Below, in pieces: positions 1 to 14,737 of a stretch of 64,000 nucleotides of DNA. The stretch spans positions 6,928,533 through 6,992,532 of the forward strand of contig NC_048542.1 of assembly GCF_902806685.2 (NCBI RefSeq). Direction: 5' to 3'. How positions within the stretch are numbered: the stretch's first letter is position 1; each line of letters begins with the position of its first letter. The stretch is from Maniola hyperantus. Lineage: Eukaryota; Arthropoda; Insecta; Lepidoptera; Nymphalidae. The notes under the pieces were generated by a model that saw only the letters and a list, made by a program, of their open reading frames with translations, was not told where the DNA came from and ran no database searches. A program made the position numbers and the translations under genes.

Positions 1-89
1 AGAGTGACTTTTTATCCCGGAAAATCAGAGTTCCCACGGGAATTCCAAGAACCTAAATCCACGCGAACGAAGTCGCAGGTTTTAGCTAG
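1..89 (+). mobile_element. Helitron-like family H1, 3' part
   Basis: Cut by the window edge. Has the conserved tail of the family: cccgg, cacgggaat, a CGCG...CGCA hairpin region and terminal CTAG (86-89) followed by T. Confidence 0.55.
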
Positions 90-1185
90 TTATGATTTTT
101 TTTGTACCAAAAATGTGTACTTAAGTAATAGTAAAACGATAAGAAGTGGACAGGGTATCACTATCTCTAAGGAGATCTCTACCAGTGACTCTTGGCATGG
201 GAGAGGTTGACAAAGGAAGTAGGTATTTAGTTTCACATTGAAGTCAATAACTGTTTTTTTTCATATTATTCAACAATTCATAAAACGTAATTAGGTACTT
301 TTTATAAAATATTATTCAACGATTGTTTTTAGCTGAATATAGATTATGTTATTATTCCAGACAGTTTCTGGTAAATTATAAAACATAACCGTGTTTACAG
401 CTCAATCTAAACAGAGTGTCACTCATCTATTATCGCTCGAAATAAACAACCATTTTTTTGAAAACAAATGTTCACGACCTCGTTTTCTGATTCATTGCTG
501 AGAAAGAAACTTACATCTTTTTCTAGATTTTGATCTTGTCTTAATGTTATCTTTTCGTATTGTTTTGCCGCCCTTTAAAATGTTCATAAGCAACGTCAAT
601 TTATAAAATTTTGCTTTTTTAAATAATGACCGCTTTGTGCATATAATATTATTATAGACCTGTATATCATGTTCTGCGGAAGTTGAGGTCCTGAGTTCAA
701 TTCCCGGGTCGAGACAAAAATTGTTAGGTATTGGGATTTTCTTTTAGGAAATTCTCAGTAGGTAGGGCTAGTACCTGGAAGTTGACGGTGCTCTCTCTGG
801 TCGTGTCGAAATTCCATCCAATCGGGATTTAGGAGTGAAGGAATAGCGAGTGCAAATGTTTTTCGCATACACTTATACCTACTGGCTCTCGCGCAGATGG
901 GCTAGTCTCTAAAGTTTAGCCGGGAGGACTTTATAGGATTATAATAAGTAACTATACGATCATAAAAAAATTGTATGTACGGTAGTTCCGTAAATATGAG
1001 TTAGACACTGAATTACTCATTAAAATTTCACAACGCGAAAGTTCCAAAATGTTTTCTAAAATCAGTGCTAGTTAAAACAAATTCGACACGATAACATATA
1101 TACACTCGTAATTCGCATGTTTTGAAAAACCTCTTGAAATATTTATTAAACGTTTAAGCGTTAAAAATATTTTTTGTTTTTGCAG
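90..1185. other. Upstream of receptor, no gene seen
   Basis: AT-rich DNA with the possible SINE at 660-905. Any receptor promoter or leader exon would lie here; I see no clear TATA or initiator. Confidence 0.4.
660..905 (+). mobile_element. Possible tRNA-derived SINE
   Basis: gagttcaattcccgggtcg resembles a Pol III B box; a body of about 200 bases with no coding frame follows. Upstream of the receptor. Confidence 0.35.
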
Positions 1186-1244
1186 ATCATGATTTAGGTA
1201 AGTATCAATGAAGACACGAAGACTCACTTGAAATTAAAAAAAAT

Positions 1245-1814
1245 ATGTATAAAATATTATCACTATGTACGTCTATAGTTTTCATTGTAAATAATATTGA
1301 TTCTACAAATTATGGAGAAACTAATAGTATAAACAATTATGTAGTTATAAATAGTGATCAAGATGAAATATTCATAAGGTACAGGAGAGATTTAAAACAG
1401 AATACTGAAGAAATAGATAATATTGTTGAAATACATAATAACAGCAAAGAAGTAGACACCATGATCAAATATAATAGCTCAGAGGATTGTGTAGGAGACA
1501 AACAATTCTGTAATTTGACAAAGGAAGACTACGTAGCCATGCTGAATGATTATATCTATCCTCAAACTTACGAATGGGTACTTATAGGTGTTCATACAGC
1601 AGTATTCACTATTGGGTTGGTTGGAAACACTTTAGTATGTGTAGCTGTTTACAAGAATCACACCATGAGAACTGTGACAAACTACTTCTTAGTGAATTTG
1701 GCGGTCGCTGACTTTATGGTGTTGCTGTTTTGTCTACCTGCTACGGTTTTATGGGACGTAACAGAAACGTGGTTTTTAGGAGATGCTCTGTGCAAAATAC
1801 TACTCTACTTTCAG
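1245..1814 (+). CDS. Receptor exon 1: signal peptide, N-terminus, TM1-TM2, start of TM3
   Basis: Encodes residues 1-190, phase 0 at the donor (tttcag|gtactt). The ATG follows an A-rich context. A possible acceptor ends at 1185 (tttgcag) and a possible donor begins at 1198, so a leader exon or alternative 5' splicing may lie just upstream. The extracellular N-terminus of about 110 residues is long, acidic and Asn-rich. Confidence 0.9.
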
Positions 1815-4800
1815 GTACTTATGTGTTAAATTTATTTTTATTTAAATGAAATACCTATAGGTACATAACTTTAATAACAACACATGAAAGCTCGTGGTCT
1901 AGATTTTCTGGAAACTTGACCCTATAGCGAAGCGTTCCTACTATGTCATCACCGTAATCGATGTATCGTCGTTAGAAAAGAGTCGTGAACGACAATGATC
2001 GTGCCGTCCTATATGTGAACACCTCCATTCAAGTATACAAGCCATGACACTGTAAACTGCACGATTATTAATTATGGTCACGACAGAGTGGGAACGTGCC
2101 CTAAGGGGATGCTTTTTTGAGGAGGGCATTGCTCTTTTCGTCTTTATATCTTTTCGTATTTATTGAATCACTTATATTCGGAATACATTTTTTCAATATT
2201 GAGGATTTTATAATAATCTCTTTAATAGCTCTACCTGATAACAAAAGCAAACAATGTAAAGGTAAAGGAATTAATGATTTAGAAAATATCGAATGAAAAA
2301 GCTTTTCATAGAAATACGCAAAAAATTTGTTAAGTAAATCTTAAGGAAGTATCAAAGCAGCGTTTTAAAAATAATTGGCCGTATTCCCATTTAGAGCGTT
2401 TTTTAAACGCCTGGTGAAATCAAAATCGACGATATCTCACAGAAAATAGATATATACAACAAGACATATAATGAAGCTTTATCTTACAGACAAATAACTG
2501 TCAAAGCAGGCAATAGTAGGTGTAACATTGAGTCCAGAATATTATTGAAATAAACACGCGTTTTTTTTTTCGCGAATAGTCGCGGTATAAAAGCTCAACG
2601 GGAATAGTGATACAAGTACTGGTGATACAATAGTGGTACAATAGTGAGACAGGTAGGTACCAGGTAATACTGATGTATTATCGTCAATGGGAATGCTCAA
2701 CGAGTAAGCTCAAATAGTGAGACCCACCCGATATTTCCGAGTTATATTATGATAATATATCTAATAACACCTTTGGTTGCAGTCAGTATCAGTGACGGTG
2801 TCAGTGCTGACGCTGACCTTCATCTCCGTGGACCGCTGGTACGCCATCTGCTTCCCGCTCAAATTCAAGTCCACTATCAGCCGTGCTAAGACCGCCATTT
2901 TTGTCATATGGACTTTTTCACTTCTATTCAGTGAGTAGACACCTTTATTTACCACCCTAAGTGCTGGTTGCTGGTTCTGTAACCGATAAATAATTTCTTT
3001 TGAGGGTTCTGTATCTCCAGAGAATAAAGAACCCTCTATGGTCACTTCATTGTCTGTCTGTCAAGTCTGTTAAGAGCCGTCAAGGGAGTTAAAACCTATA
3101 GAGTACTTCCCGTTGATCTAGAATCGTGGATATAGAAAGTAATAATTGTTGTAGGTACTAAGGATTAGTACTTAAAATTTCTTTGTCTAGAATCATAAAA
3201 TTTGGCAGGTATGTCGGACATCTTATAGCACAAGTAGAGGGAAAAATCCGAAAACTGCAAATTTGTGATTACATCACAAAAAAAAACTGTCAGATATATC
3301 TTATACGGAACCCATGTCTGACTCGCACTTGAGCAGTTTTATTAATTTATTTTTCTACTAGCTGAGGCCCGCGACTTCGTCCACGTGGATTTGGGTTTTA
3401 AAAATTCCGTGGGAACTCTTTGGTTTCTGGGATAAAAAGTAAAAAGTAGCCTATGTCTATATAATATGTAGGTACCTACTTATTAACGAAATGTACTTAT
3501 ATACTAAAAATCAACGTCAATCCCTAGCTCCGTTGAAGGACAAACTAATAAACAAACATGCTTTTGCATTTATAATATGGGTAGTGATTGAAAAAACTTT
3601 CCCAGAGAGACTGGCCTTATTCGTCTCCCCAGGCTACAGAAATACAATCCATACTAAAATTATAAATGCAAAAATGTGTCTGTCTGTTAACTACCCTTTT
3701 CACGTGGACGAAGTCGCAAACACCATCCAGTTTATAAAAAAAATGCATGATACCGTATTATAATATCATACTTTATTACATCATCTCTTTTCTTACCAAT
3801 TGCGGAAATTTTGCCAGGCCTGCTTCTTAATTTACCCGAAAATGTGTTGGGTTCCTAAATATGTATGTGTTTGTTTATACAAGAAATAATAAAAAAGAGT
3901 ATTTTGGTTCAGCCAAATGATTCTTTCCCACGCTACGTCCTTGACACAAAATTAAAGTTTGTCTTTGAAATGAAATACAGTTGAATAGTCCTTATGTAAA
4001 CATTGGAAAGATCCAAGGTGAAAACAAATGTTATTTTTCATTACTGCTTTAAGCGATTAAACAATTCCCTGAAATTGGTTTTTTTGTCAGTATTATGATT
4101 TTCAATCTTTAAATGGCTAGCGATTCCATTAACTAATTAAAGATGTCTCAAATCGTTTTATTTGTCTTGATTTGCTTTGACATAGCTTCCATCCCAATAC
4201 AGATAAGTACAATATGTATATGTTACTTCTGACTCGGTATGCGAATTGATGTTGCTGTAAGCATACCGAGGATATTGTTCAATAAATCAATAATTTATAC
4301 ATTAGATACTCTGATTTCCATGTATTGATAGATAACATGTTAAACAAGAGGTTGTTAACAGAAGATCGAAGTTATCTCAACAAATATTAGGTAGGCATTA
4401 TTGTTTATTTAGGAGTCATCTTAAAGTTAAATACCACATACGTACATATTACCAAACAATAGTTAGTATCAGACATTAGTATCATACAATAAAAATAGCT
4501 GTCATAAAATACTATACTTAATTTACACCTATCTATATATCAAGTAAATTACACCCGTGCGAAGCCGGGTCGGGTCGCTAATCACAAAACCTCAAAATTA
4601 TAAATCTGACATACCTACTCGAACTTTTGCAGGTCGGTTCTATAGGTGTGTAGGTATTTGGCTAAGACATGCTAATTTTATTGCCGGGTTTTAATCAGTA
4701 GAATCTGCTTTCAAACAAGATACAGAGTCTTGACATCATTATAAGAGCCATAATAACATTGTGTTAGCCTACAATAAATAATTATTATACCTATCAGAAT

Positions 4801-7800
4801 TTAGAAAAGGCAAAAAAGGGTCTTTACGAAACTCCTAAGCAGGTGAAATGGGTGGTGGAAAATTAAGAAATTATTATACCTAATTATTAAAAATCAATCA
4901 AATTATCTGATTCTTCTTTTGAACTACGAGAAAAATTGGACAACTTACGAGTGGGTGACGTCGCTACTCGAATCGATAAAATTAAAATTTTGAATTTTTC
5001 AGATACTCCAGAATTAGTAGTCTTAACCACAGTGAAAATGGTACCTCTGCGCTTCGACTTAGAATATTTGGTGCAATGTACTGCAATTTGGTCATCAACC
5101 AGCGATCTAGTGTGGCATATAATCAAAGTGGTGTTTATTTACACGTAAGTATTGTAATTGCTTTCTTTCTCACACTTTCAATTTCTTATATTCAAAATAG
5201 GTACCTTACCTTCCTGGTTTTGAAGCAATCGCAGAGATAATTTACGTGCAATAAATTATCTCTGATATAGGCACCGAGTAGTAAACGTCTGTGGATATAC
5301 TTAGGTAGGTATAACACACAAAAAATGTTTCTACCGTTGTCCGTTATATACCTACTTTGAAATCATCCAACCGATGTGCCCCAAACCAGTTTCATTAGAA
5401 AAGCAATAATGCGAAGACGGTTTTAGAGGTTTATTTTAAAGTTTTTTTGGTTTATTTTAGTTTAGTAGCACTCGACGGGTATCTGCTAGTTCTTAAATAT
5501 AGGCGGTTCCAATATTGTTCACTTGTTCTGTTTTCGTCGAAATTTATTTTCCGGGTACTTTCAAGTTCCTATTGCCAATTGCTCTTTTATAACGAAATAA
5601 ATTCTAATACTCAAAAGTATACAATAAATTAAATGTAAAAAAAAAAAAAAAAATTTATATTATTAATATACACTAAAAAGGAATATACAATTAATAAAAT
5701 ACAATTAAAAATAACAAGTTTCTCTATAAAAGCCTGTTTTTTGTTTGGTTTCAGAATACCCCTCCTTTTGATGACGGTGGCATATCACCAGATTGTGAGA
5801 GTATTGTGGAGCTCAGAAAAAATACCTGGCCAAGCGGATACTACTAAGCTGGCATCTGCTGAACAAAGTAAGTACAAAAAACTATAACAGTAAATATTAT
5901 GTATTGGATGTATGCATCTATGTTCCGTGTACGAACTTTAAGAAAATAAATATTTTAATCGATAGGTACTGAAAGTTTTATTGCAAACATCTCATTTTAG
6001 CGTTTGACAGTGAAAAATAGCGGTGTCTATTCCTATTTTACCTGTTTTGTAACTTGGATACGAAGGTATTATATTTAATACTAGCTTATGCTCGCGACTT
6101 CGTCCACGTGGACTACACAAATTTCAAAACCCTATTTCACACCCTTAGGGGTTGAATTTTCAAAAATCCTTTCTTAGCGGATGCCTACGTCATAATAGCT
6201 AAGTATCTGCATGCCAAATTTCAGCCCGATCCGTCCAGTAGTTTGAGCTGTGCGTTGATAGATCAGTCAGTCAGTCAGTCAGTCAGTCACCTTTTCTTTT
6301 TATATATTTAGACTAGATGATGCCCGCGACTTCGTCCGCGTGGATTTAGGTTTTTAATAATCCCGTGGGAACTCTTTAATTTTCCGGGTTAAAAGTAGCC
6401 ATGTCCTTCCCCGGGATTCAAGCTATCTGTACCTAATTTCATCAAAATCGGTTGAACTGTTGGGCCGTGAAAAGCTAGCAGACAAACAGGCAGACACGCT
6501 TTCACATTTACAATATTATAAGTATATAAGTATGGATGTTAGTACTTAGATAATAATTCAATGTATTTTAATAGGTTATTTCGCAAAATGAAATGAAAAT
6601 TCTTTTGTAATTTAAACGCTTGACTATAAAGTTAATTTAGTGTTCATTGGTAGGGCTGAACCTTTGTTTGTTCCGTATTGATTTCGGATATTCTTAACCA
6701 TTGTTGTTGTAAGTTTGGAACTCGACTGATGTGAATATATTGAAAGTTAGTTAGTTAACTTTACAAACAAATAAGATCAAAGGGTATTTCTGTGATTTTG
6801 AAATTTAGGTATATAACTGCTTTTTTCTCTATATCTACTCACTAGTTAGTTGTACATCAAAATTCAAACACATAACTCTTTTTAGGGTTCCGTACCTCAA
6901 AAGCAAAAAGGAACCCTTATAGGATCACTTCATTCTCTGTCTGTCAAGAAACCTATGACTTATAATTATGAAATTTGGCAGGTGGGTGTAGGTTTTATAG
7001 CACAAATAAAGGAAAAAATCTGAAAACCGTGGATTCGTGGTTACAACACACAAATTTTTTAACAACCGCTTACAACCACAAAAGAAAATATAAGGTCACT
7101 CAGTCCATACGCATTTATATTTTTTAAAGTCTGATACAAGCTAGCCATTACTACAGTCACACTTGGTGGTAAGTGACGATGAAGTCCAAGTTAGAAGCGG
7201 ACTAGTCTGAAAGGGAATCAAAAATGTTTCTACCTGTGTAGACTTTGAAACCATACTTCGATGTCCATTAAACTGATTTCATTAGAAAGGCATTTTTTTT
7301 TTGCGTAAGTAGTAGCACACGGCAGGTATCTGCTAGTTGAATATATTAATTGTAATAGAACTTTTTTTTCAGCTCAGCTGCGTTCTCGTAGAAAGGCAGC
7401 GAAAATGCTGGTGGCGGTGGTGGTCATGTTCGCGGTGTGCTACTTTCCTGTTCATCTCTTATCCGTGCTTAGGTAAGTTTGCCAACCCTTAATTTTATTC
7501 TGTATCTAAGTACCGAATTGAATTTCCATGGCATATATTAACTTACTCGTAAAATTATAATAAAAAGCAATTTTCCATAGTCACGGCGCACATTCGTTAT
7601 TGCCTGAGCGATCGCTTTTTATTAAATCGCGTGATAATAAAAAGAATACCCGACTGAGTTTATTGTGGTCTTCTTCTCAGACTAGGGTGCGTTTGGAACC
7701 CTCAAAGCTTTAGTTTTAAGTTTCCGTAATTAATTGTAACCAATTCAACAATTAAACAATCAAAGAGAGTTTACAATATAGTGCCTATTTTGAATAAATA

Positions 7801-10800
7801 AATGACTGATCTGATTTGAAAGCAGCTGAAACAGCTGATTTTCAAAGAACACATTTAGGGTTAAGAAGGCACTAGCAACTTGTTTTTGACCTAGGCATCA
7901 TCCATGAGATCCATCCCAATTGTAGTCACAACGTTTTCGCCATCCTATAAAATTTTATTTCGTGGACTAATCCGATTAATGACGCCTGCTCCCGAATTAC
8001 TATAGTCACTTAAAATAGGAAAATGCAAATAAGTACTAGACGTATTCGTCGCCAAATCCAATAATGATCAAAGGGTATGGACGAGTGTTACCTACATAAC
8101 GGTTATCGCCCTGTCGATAAAAAAATAAGAAATTTATTAAGATCATAATTTTTATCGTTCGTTGACATCGACTGCTGACTTTGAATTATTTGTAGTTTTA
8201 GATAGATCTACAGGTTCACGCACTATCCAAAATCAAAGTACATACAGGGTGTAACAACGCTAGCAAAAACGAAGACAGGTGATAGTACTGATGATTACGG
8301 TATGATATCACAAAAAAAAACGCGAAAAAAATAAAATAACCTATAATTATTATGTTAAAGTTCATGATATATGTTAGGACGGGTAACATTGCACTTGTAC
8401 AATGTACTGTTACATCAAATAAACATTATATCTGCTGTCATAGACTAAGTATAGTTTAAAAGGTTACACAGTCTATTAAAAGAATGATTGTGCAAATCTT
8501 GCTGCTAATAAAGATGTCCGCATTTTAAGTTTAGAAAACAAGTCGTTTTAATAATATATTGCAAATAAAACATCTGACTGACGCTAGAGTTCAAAGAACG
8601 TTGCATAAGTTGGCCACTCGGAGTAAATGCCGCGTCGTAGGCGGGGCATTGACACGAGTTTTGCGCGCTATACATAGCGGTTTTGAAAGATACTATCACT
8701 AAAACTACAAAATGAGGCAAATGGTAATATGGTATTGGTTTGTATAATAATAACGCTAAGATTTTGCTAGCGTTCTGGTTACTTACATCCTGTATTTGGC
8801 ATCTATTCAGCATCATCATCATGATCAAGCCATCGCTGCCTCACTACAGGGCACGGGTCTCTTCTCAGAATGACAAGACTTTATGCCATAGTCCGCCACG
8901 CCGCGCCGGCCAAGTGCGGGTTATCTACTAAGGAAAAAGAAAATAAATAGCAGATAGGTATAGCAATTGACCGCAAACTATGTTTCGTGGTTCTCGTTTA
9001 TCTCAGGCGGATGTTTGGTTACTATAGGTATAACTTTATTCCCAAAAGGCCAGTCTTGTCAAACACGACTCAAGGGAAAACCGAAGATTGTAGTTCACAC
9101 ATCAGCGTTAATCGAATCAATGTTGACTGAGCATAATATTATAAGCGGTTATAAACCTAGTTTTGTAACTTGACTGTTTGACGGATTATCTTTTTGGTCT
9201 TCTCTAATGGTTTATCATCATCATCATCACGATCAACCTATCGCCAGCTCCCTACAGAGAACGGGTCTCCTCTCGGGGTTTGGTCATAGTCTACCACGCG
9301 CGCCAAGTGCGGATTGGCAGACTTCACACACCTTTGAGAGGATTATGGTGAACTCTCAGGCATGTAGGCTTTCTCACGATGTTTTCCTTCACCGTTAAAG
9401 CAAGTGATAATTATTTAAAACCCACATAACTCCGAAAAGTTAGAGGCGCGTGTCCGGAATGAGGATCGAACCCCCGACCACTGATTATGAGGCGGATGTC
9501 CTAACCACTAGGCTAGCACAGCTACGACTAGCGAAATAAGTCATTAATTAATATGGTACGTTGCTCTTTTCCGACTTTTCTTCTTGGCATGATTTTTTTC
9601 GTCTGGAGGTGTCAATTCATCGAGTCTGTTCTTTTAATTTTATTTGCGGAAAATCATAGAGTTCTCATGGAATTTTAAAAACAAATCCACGCGGGTAAAG
9701 TCGCGGGTATTAGCTAATAGGTACATTATAATACATACTCGTAGTAATTTTCTCTGTTTGGTTTTCTCTGTTTATCCATACTTACAAACTATCCATACGA
9801 TACTATACATACATACTATACTATATACATACTATACTATATTATTGTAAATGCAAAAGTGTGTCTGTCTCTCTGTCTGTTTGCTAGCCTTTCACGGTCA
9901 ATCCGTTCAACCGATTTTGACGAAGTTTGGAACAGAAATAGCTTGCATTCCTGGGAAGGACAAAGGCTTTTTATCCCGGAAAGTTCCCACGGGATTTATA
10001 AAAACTTAAATAGGCGCGGGCGAAGTCACGGTCATCATCTAGTAATACATATACCACGACATAGGCGCATTTGGCAGTCGTAATAAATCACTTTGTTATG
10101 TCGGTTGTAAGACGTAATTAAAAGCAACAATCAGTGGTTTTATTAATACCGTGGCCTCTGTAAAAACCATGAAACTAAAAATAACGAATTTTGTTCTACT
10201 ACTTTTGTAAGAAACTGAAAATAAATGATAGAGTATGGCTTACCTAGATTCCTTAAATTATTTCGATAATTATTAATCCATACCAAATAATATATTATCT
10301 TTGTCCATACTAATATTATAAATGCTATGGTGTGTCTGTCTGTTAGCTACTTTTTCTCGGCCCATCTGTTCAACCAATTTTGATGAAAAATTGATCCAGC
10401 AATAGCTCTCTCGCGGGGAAGAATATAGGCTATTTTGGTTCCGGAAAGCCAAAGAGTACCCCGGGATTTTAAGAAAACCTTAATCCACTTGGAAGTTGTT
10501 ACGAGCGTCATCTACTTGGTACAGAGATAGTTTGCACCTTGGAGACGGACATATATTTTAAGTACCTACTTACTACTTTTTATCTCTCTCAATTTTTTTT
10601 ATCATCAAACCTATACGTGGGGGTATCTATGGATAGGTCTTCAGAAATGATACTGATGTTTCTAACATCATTTTTTTCTAAACTAAATAGTTTGTGCGAG
10701 AGACACTTCCAAAGTGGTAAAATGTGTCCCCCCCCTGTAACTTCTAAAATAAGAGAATGATAAAACTAAAAAAATATATGATGTACATTAATTACCGAAT

Positions 10801-13800
10801 CCACCGAAAATTGGTTTGAACGAGATGTAGTTTTTGATTTATCGTGCAAAATGTAGAATGTAGTACGGAACCCTCAGTGCGCGACTCTGATTCGCACTTG
10901 GCCGGTTTTTCACCAGAGTGAACTAGAGTGAGGAAAGTCTCGGTTTGATCCTGAATTGACGATATGTAAAATATTAGGCTATGGTGTCGTAAAATCAAAG
11001 AAAAATAGGGCTACTTTAGGACTACCTGCGTCAAATGTATTAACATTTGACGCCTGCCAGTGATGTCGAAGTATCGACGTTTTGTTGAAGTTCCTTAACT
11101 GTTGTGAACTGTGACGTCACCATAGCCTAATATTTGACATATCGTCGAATCAGGATCAAACTGAGAGTTCCCTTTTTCTAGTTCACTCTGGTATTAGATA
11201 GAAGGTATTAGATGTGTTACACGTAGATAATTCCGTACACATAGATTTCGGTTCCCCGATTCAGACGTAGAAGAAGATAAATAGACATTGGATGCTTAAT
11301 TCGTGATGGAATAGGGAACTTGCGTCTTAGGACGAAATACAAGTCGATCGTGAAATTAAATGCCTTGTTGTCACCTCAGAATCATTAAGTGTTCGTCCCT
11401 CAAGTACTTAGTTAGTTATTCAGATTGACGGGATTCATAGTACCTACCGTTTGATTGCATAGAAGTTTCGAAGAACAAATCTATCCTCTTTGACACTAAA
11501 ATATTAGATGTATAAAAATTAAAGTAAACTTAACACAATAAGATGTTTGAATTTTTTTGTAGTGCCCCAAAATACTAATTATTCCTACGTAGTTAGCCCC
11601 GTAAGACCTTGCGTCCCATTTTGTTCGGACCTACCACAGATTTGGGATTAATTTTTCTGCATTGGGTCATCGATTTGCATAATTATTATTATGAATTTAG
11701 TATTCAACTGAAGGTCGATTTTTAGCTGAAGCCGATTAATCGGCTATCACCACAGTCTTCACCGAAGCTAGCCGGAGCCGAAGTTTAGTTCAAGGTTGGC
11801 TTAAACTAAAATAAAATAATGTTTTTAGGGTTCCGTACCTCAGAAGGAAAAACGGAACCCTTATAGGATCACTTTGTTGTCTGTCTGTCTGTCTGTCTGT
11901 CAAGAAACCTACAGGGTACTTCCCGTTGACCTAGAATCATGAAATTTGGCAGGTAGGTCGGTCTTACAGCTGGCTTTAGCTTTGAAAACCGTGAATTTAG
12001 GGTTAGATCACATAAAAAAAATTAAATTGTGGTCATGATTCATGAACTAATAATTAGTATTTTCAATATTCGAAGTAAGATAACTATATCAAGTGGGGTA
12101 TCATATGAAAGGGCTTTACTTGTGCATTCTAAAACAGATTTTTATTTATTTTTATGCATCATAGTTTTTGAATTATCGTGCAAAATGTCGAAAAAATACG
12201 ATTGTAGTACGGAACCCTCAGTGTGCGAGCCTGACTCGCACTTGGCTGGTTTTTTACCCGACTGCGGTGAAGCCCAAAAGAGGGTTATGTGTTTGACCTG
12301 TAGGTATGTATGTCCTTTCCCATGTCCGCTTGCAACTACTGAACGGCTCAACTGATTTCGATAAATGATACGTCTACAGATTTTTAGTAATTTTGCACTA
12401 AAATAAAGGAAATAAATTACGTAATTTAAAAAACTAAAAACCCTGTGTAAACAAACTTCAGTTACTGTTAACTATAAAATAAGACAATTACCTAATAAGA
12501 CCCGTCAGACGAATGGAGGGATAGAGAGACGGACAAATGCAAATTTACTCAAGTACTTAGACTCGGAAATCCATACTAATATTATAAATGCGAAAGTGTG
12601 TCTGTCTGTCTGTCTGCTAGCTTTTCACGGCCCAACCGTTCAACCGATTTGGTGAAATTTGGTACAGACATAGCTTGCATCCCGGGGAAGGACATAGGCT
12701 ACTTTATATCCCGGAAAATGGAAGAGTTCCCACGGGATTTTAAAAAACCTAAATCCACGCGGACGCAGTCGCGGGCATCATCTAGTCATAATATAATATA
12801 TACAAACACTAAGTGACAACATATTATTTGCATGCCTAGTTGGGAATTTCTAAATGATAACGATTTGCGTGGGCAGAAGAAATTGATGTGGTTTCATGTT
12901 TTCCCTAAAGTGTCATTAATTTTCTCCGAGTGAAATAAATGCTAAGTGGTGGTATAAAATAAATGTGAATACGAACTCTTGTTTGACGCAATTCATCTTT
13001 CAAAATCTCTACTAAAATGTTGGATTAAATGATAATACTTATTTATTACTACCCATATTATGCGAAAGTGTGTTTGTTTGTTGGTTTATTGGTTTATTGG
13101 TTTGTCCTTCAATCACGTCGCAACGAAGCAACGGATCGTCGTGATTTTTTGCATGGGTGTGTAGATATAGACCTGGAGAGTGACATAGGCTACTTTTTAT
13201 CTCGGAAAATCAAAGACTTCCTACGGGATTTTTAAAAACTTAATTAATATTTTCAATGTTCAAAGTAAAATAATATACCAACCTATACATTCTGCGAGTC
13301 TCATACGAGTCTGACTCGCACTTGGCCGGTTATTGTCCCAGAAATTTAAAGAGTTCCCACGGTATATTTAAAAACATAAATCCCCGTGTGCGAAGTCAAG
13401 GATATAATCTGGTACTTTTACCTGTGTATTTTACTATGTATCTAAGCATATTATGTGTAAGTAGCTAATAAAAAAATCTTAACTCTTTGACCTCAACAGC
13501 TGTGGACATAATAGGTTATGACAAAATATTTAACTTGCAGGCATAGCTTGTAGGTATTAATTAGTAAACATTTCGCACCTATTCGTACAATTCAAGTGTA
13601 CCTACTTGGAGTCAATAACAGCGTTTTCAGTGTATTTGATAGGTAGGTATTTGATACCTTTTCCTCGTTATTTCTTTTACCTTCAAAACATTTATATGGC
13701 TGCCTTTTCATCTGAAACGTGTGACATGCATAATAGAAATTGTGTGTATTCTTTTAGCTCACCAATAGGACGGAGATATTATTTTCATACACAAGAAAGC

Positions 13801-14696
13801 TATGAAAATAAGTTAAATACTGTAAAAATCTTTTTAAGTCAAATGTACCTACTAAAACATAATAAATAATGTCCAAAGTCTACTTAACTCTACTATCCTG
13901 CCATATGCCATTAGAAAATTTCCATCCCCCAGCGTACATCTCCATCATCAGGCTGTTTGAAAAGTATTCATGAAAACAAAGCAAGTCTCAAGCTGATGAT
14001 ATATTTTTATTCCGGCTGACGTCAAAATGAGGTCATTTCGATGTTAATGAGAATAATGAGACATGGTTCCAGCGCAATAGCAATTTGCGGGACAACGCAT
14101 CCTGTATGGTAGGAGGTATAGTGTTAGGCAGGATGTCATACCGAACACGCGTGTACGGATGTACACTTTTTGATACAAGAAACACATGTGTCACAGGACT
14201 GACAGTAGTCGGCAGAACAATTAATATTTGGCTCAGTAGAGGATTAATCGTTCGGATATGTAGGTGGTTCAAACATCAAGGGCGTCGTCTCACTGTATGC
14301 ATTTACGATGTGATAGTAAGCAGTCTCTCTATCATTTCAGATACGTGCTGGATATGGAACAGAACGACGTGATCACCTGCCTGGCTCTGTTGTCCCATGT
14401 CCTCTGCTATGCCAACTCAGCTGTCAACCCATTAATTTACAATTTCATGAGTGGTAAGTATCTCTATTCTCTTTCAGAGTCGTTGTTCTCATTGCTAAAG
14501 TCTATGACCCTTTCCAAGTTTTCGGATAACAATGCGGTGGTATCCCAGATCCTTCTGCATACGACTAAGAGTTAGATTTACGACTCTCTCGGCCGAATAT
14601 TGAAACAGACAGGGAGCGTTCCAACCAAAAAGTTACTGTTTTTAAAGTTCCTTAGGTACCTCAAAAGGAAAAAGGAACACTTATAGGATTACTTCG

Positions 14697-14737
<41 letters not shown>

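Larger units (their letters stand above)
7473..14340 (+). other. Receptor intron 5, 6.9 kb
   Basis: Longest intron of the gene. Holds three SINE S1 pieces or copies, three Helitron-like H1 copies, a foldback element (10912-11193) and family N repeats. 7900-8800 and 13380-14030 show nothing I recognise. Confidence 0.7.

Noticed and set aside
6260..6290. AGTC tetranucleotide tract as a possible regulatory array
   Set aside because: It is the internal microsatellite of the H2 repeat family and recurs in other copies at 20205 and 28410.
9465..9524. tRNA-like sequence with A and B boxes
   Set aside because: Stems do not pair fully and the same segment heads a SINE with a TGATGA tail, so it is a SINE promoter, not a tRNA gene.
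14085..14372. 95-codon open frame overlapping receptor exon 6
   Set aside because: Different frame from the receptor; crosses a MITE fragment and the exon 6 acceptor.
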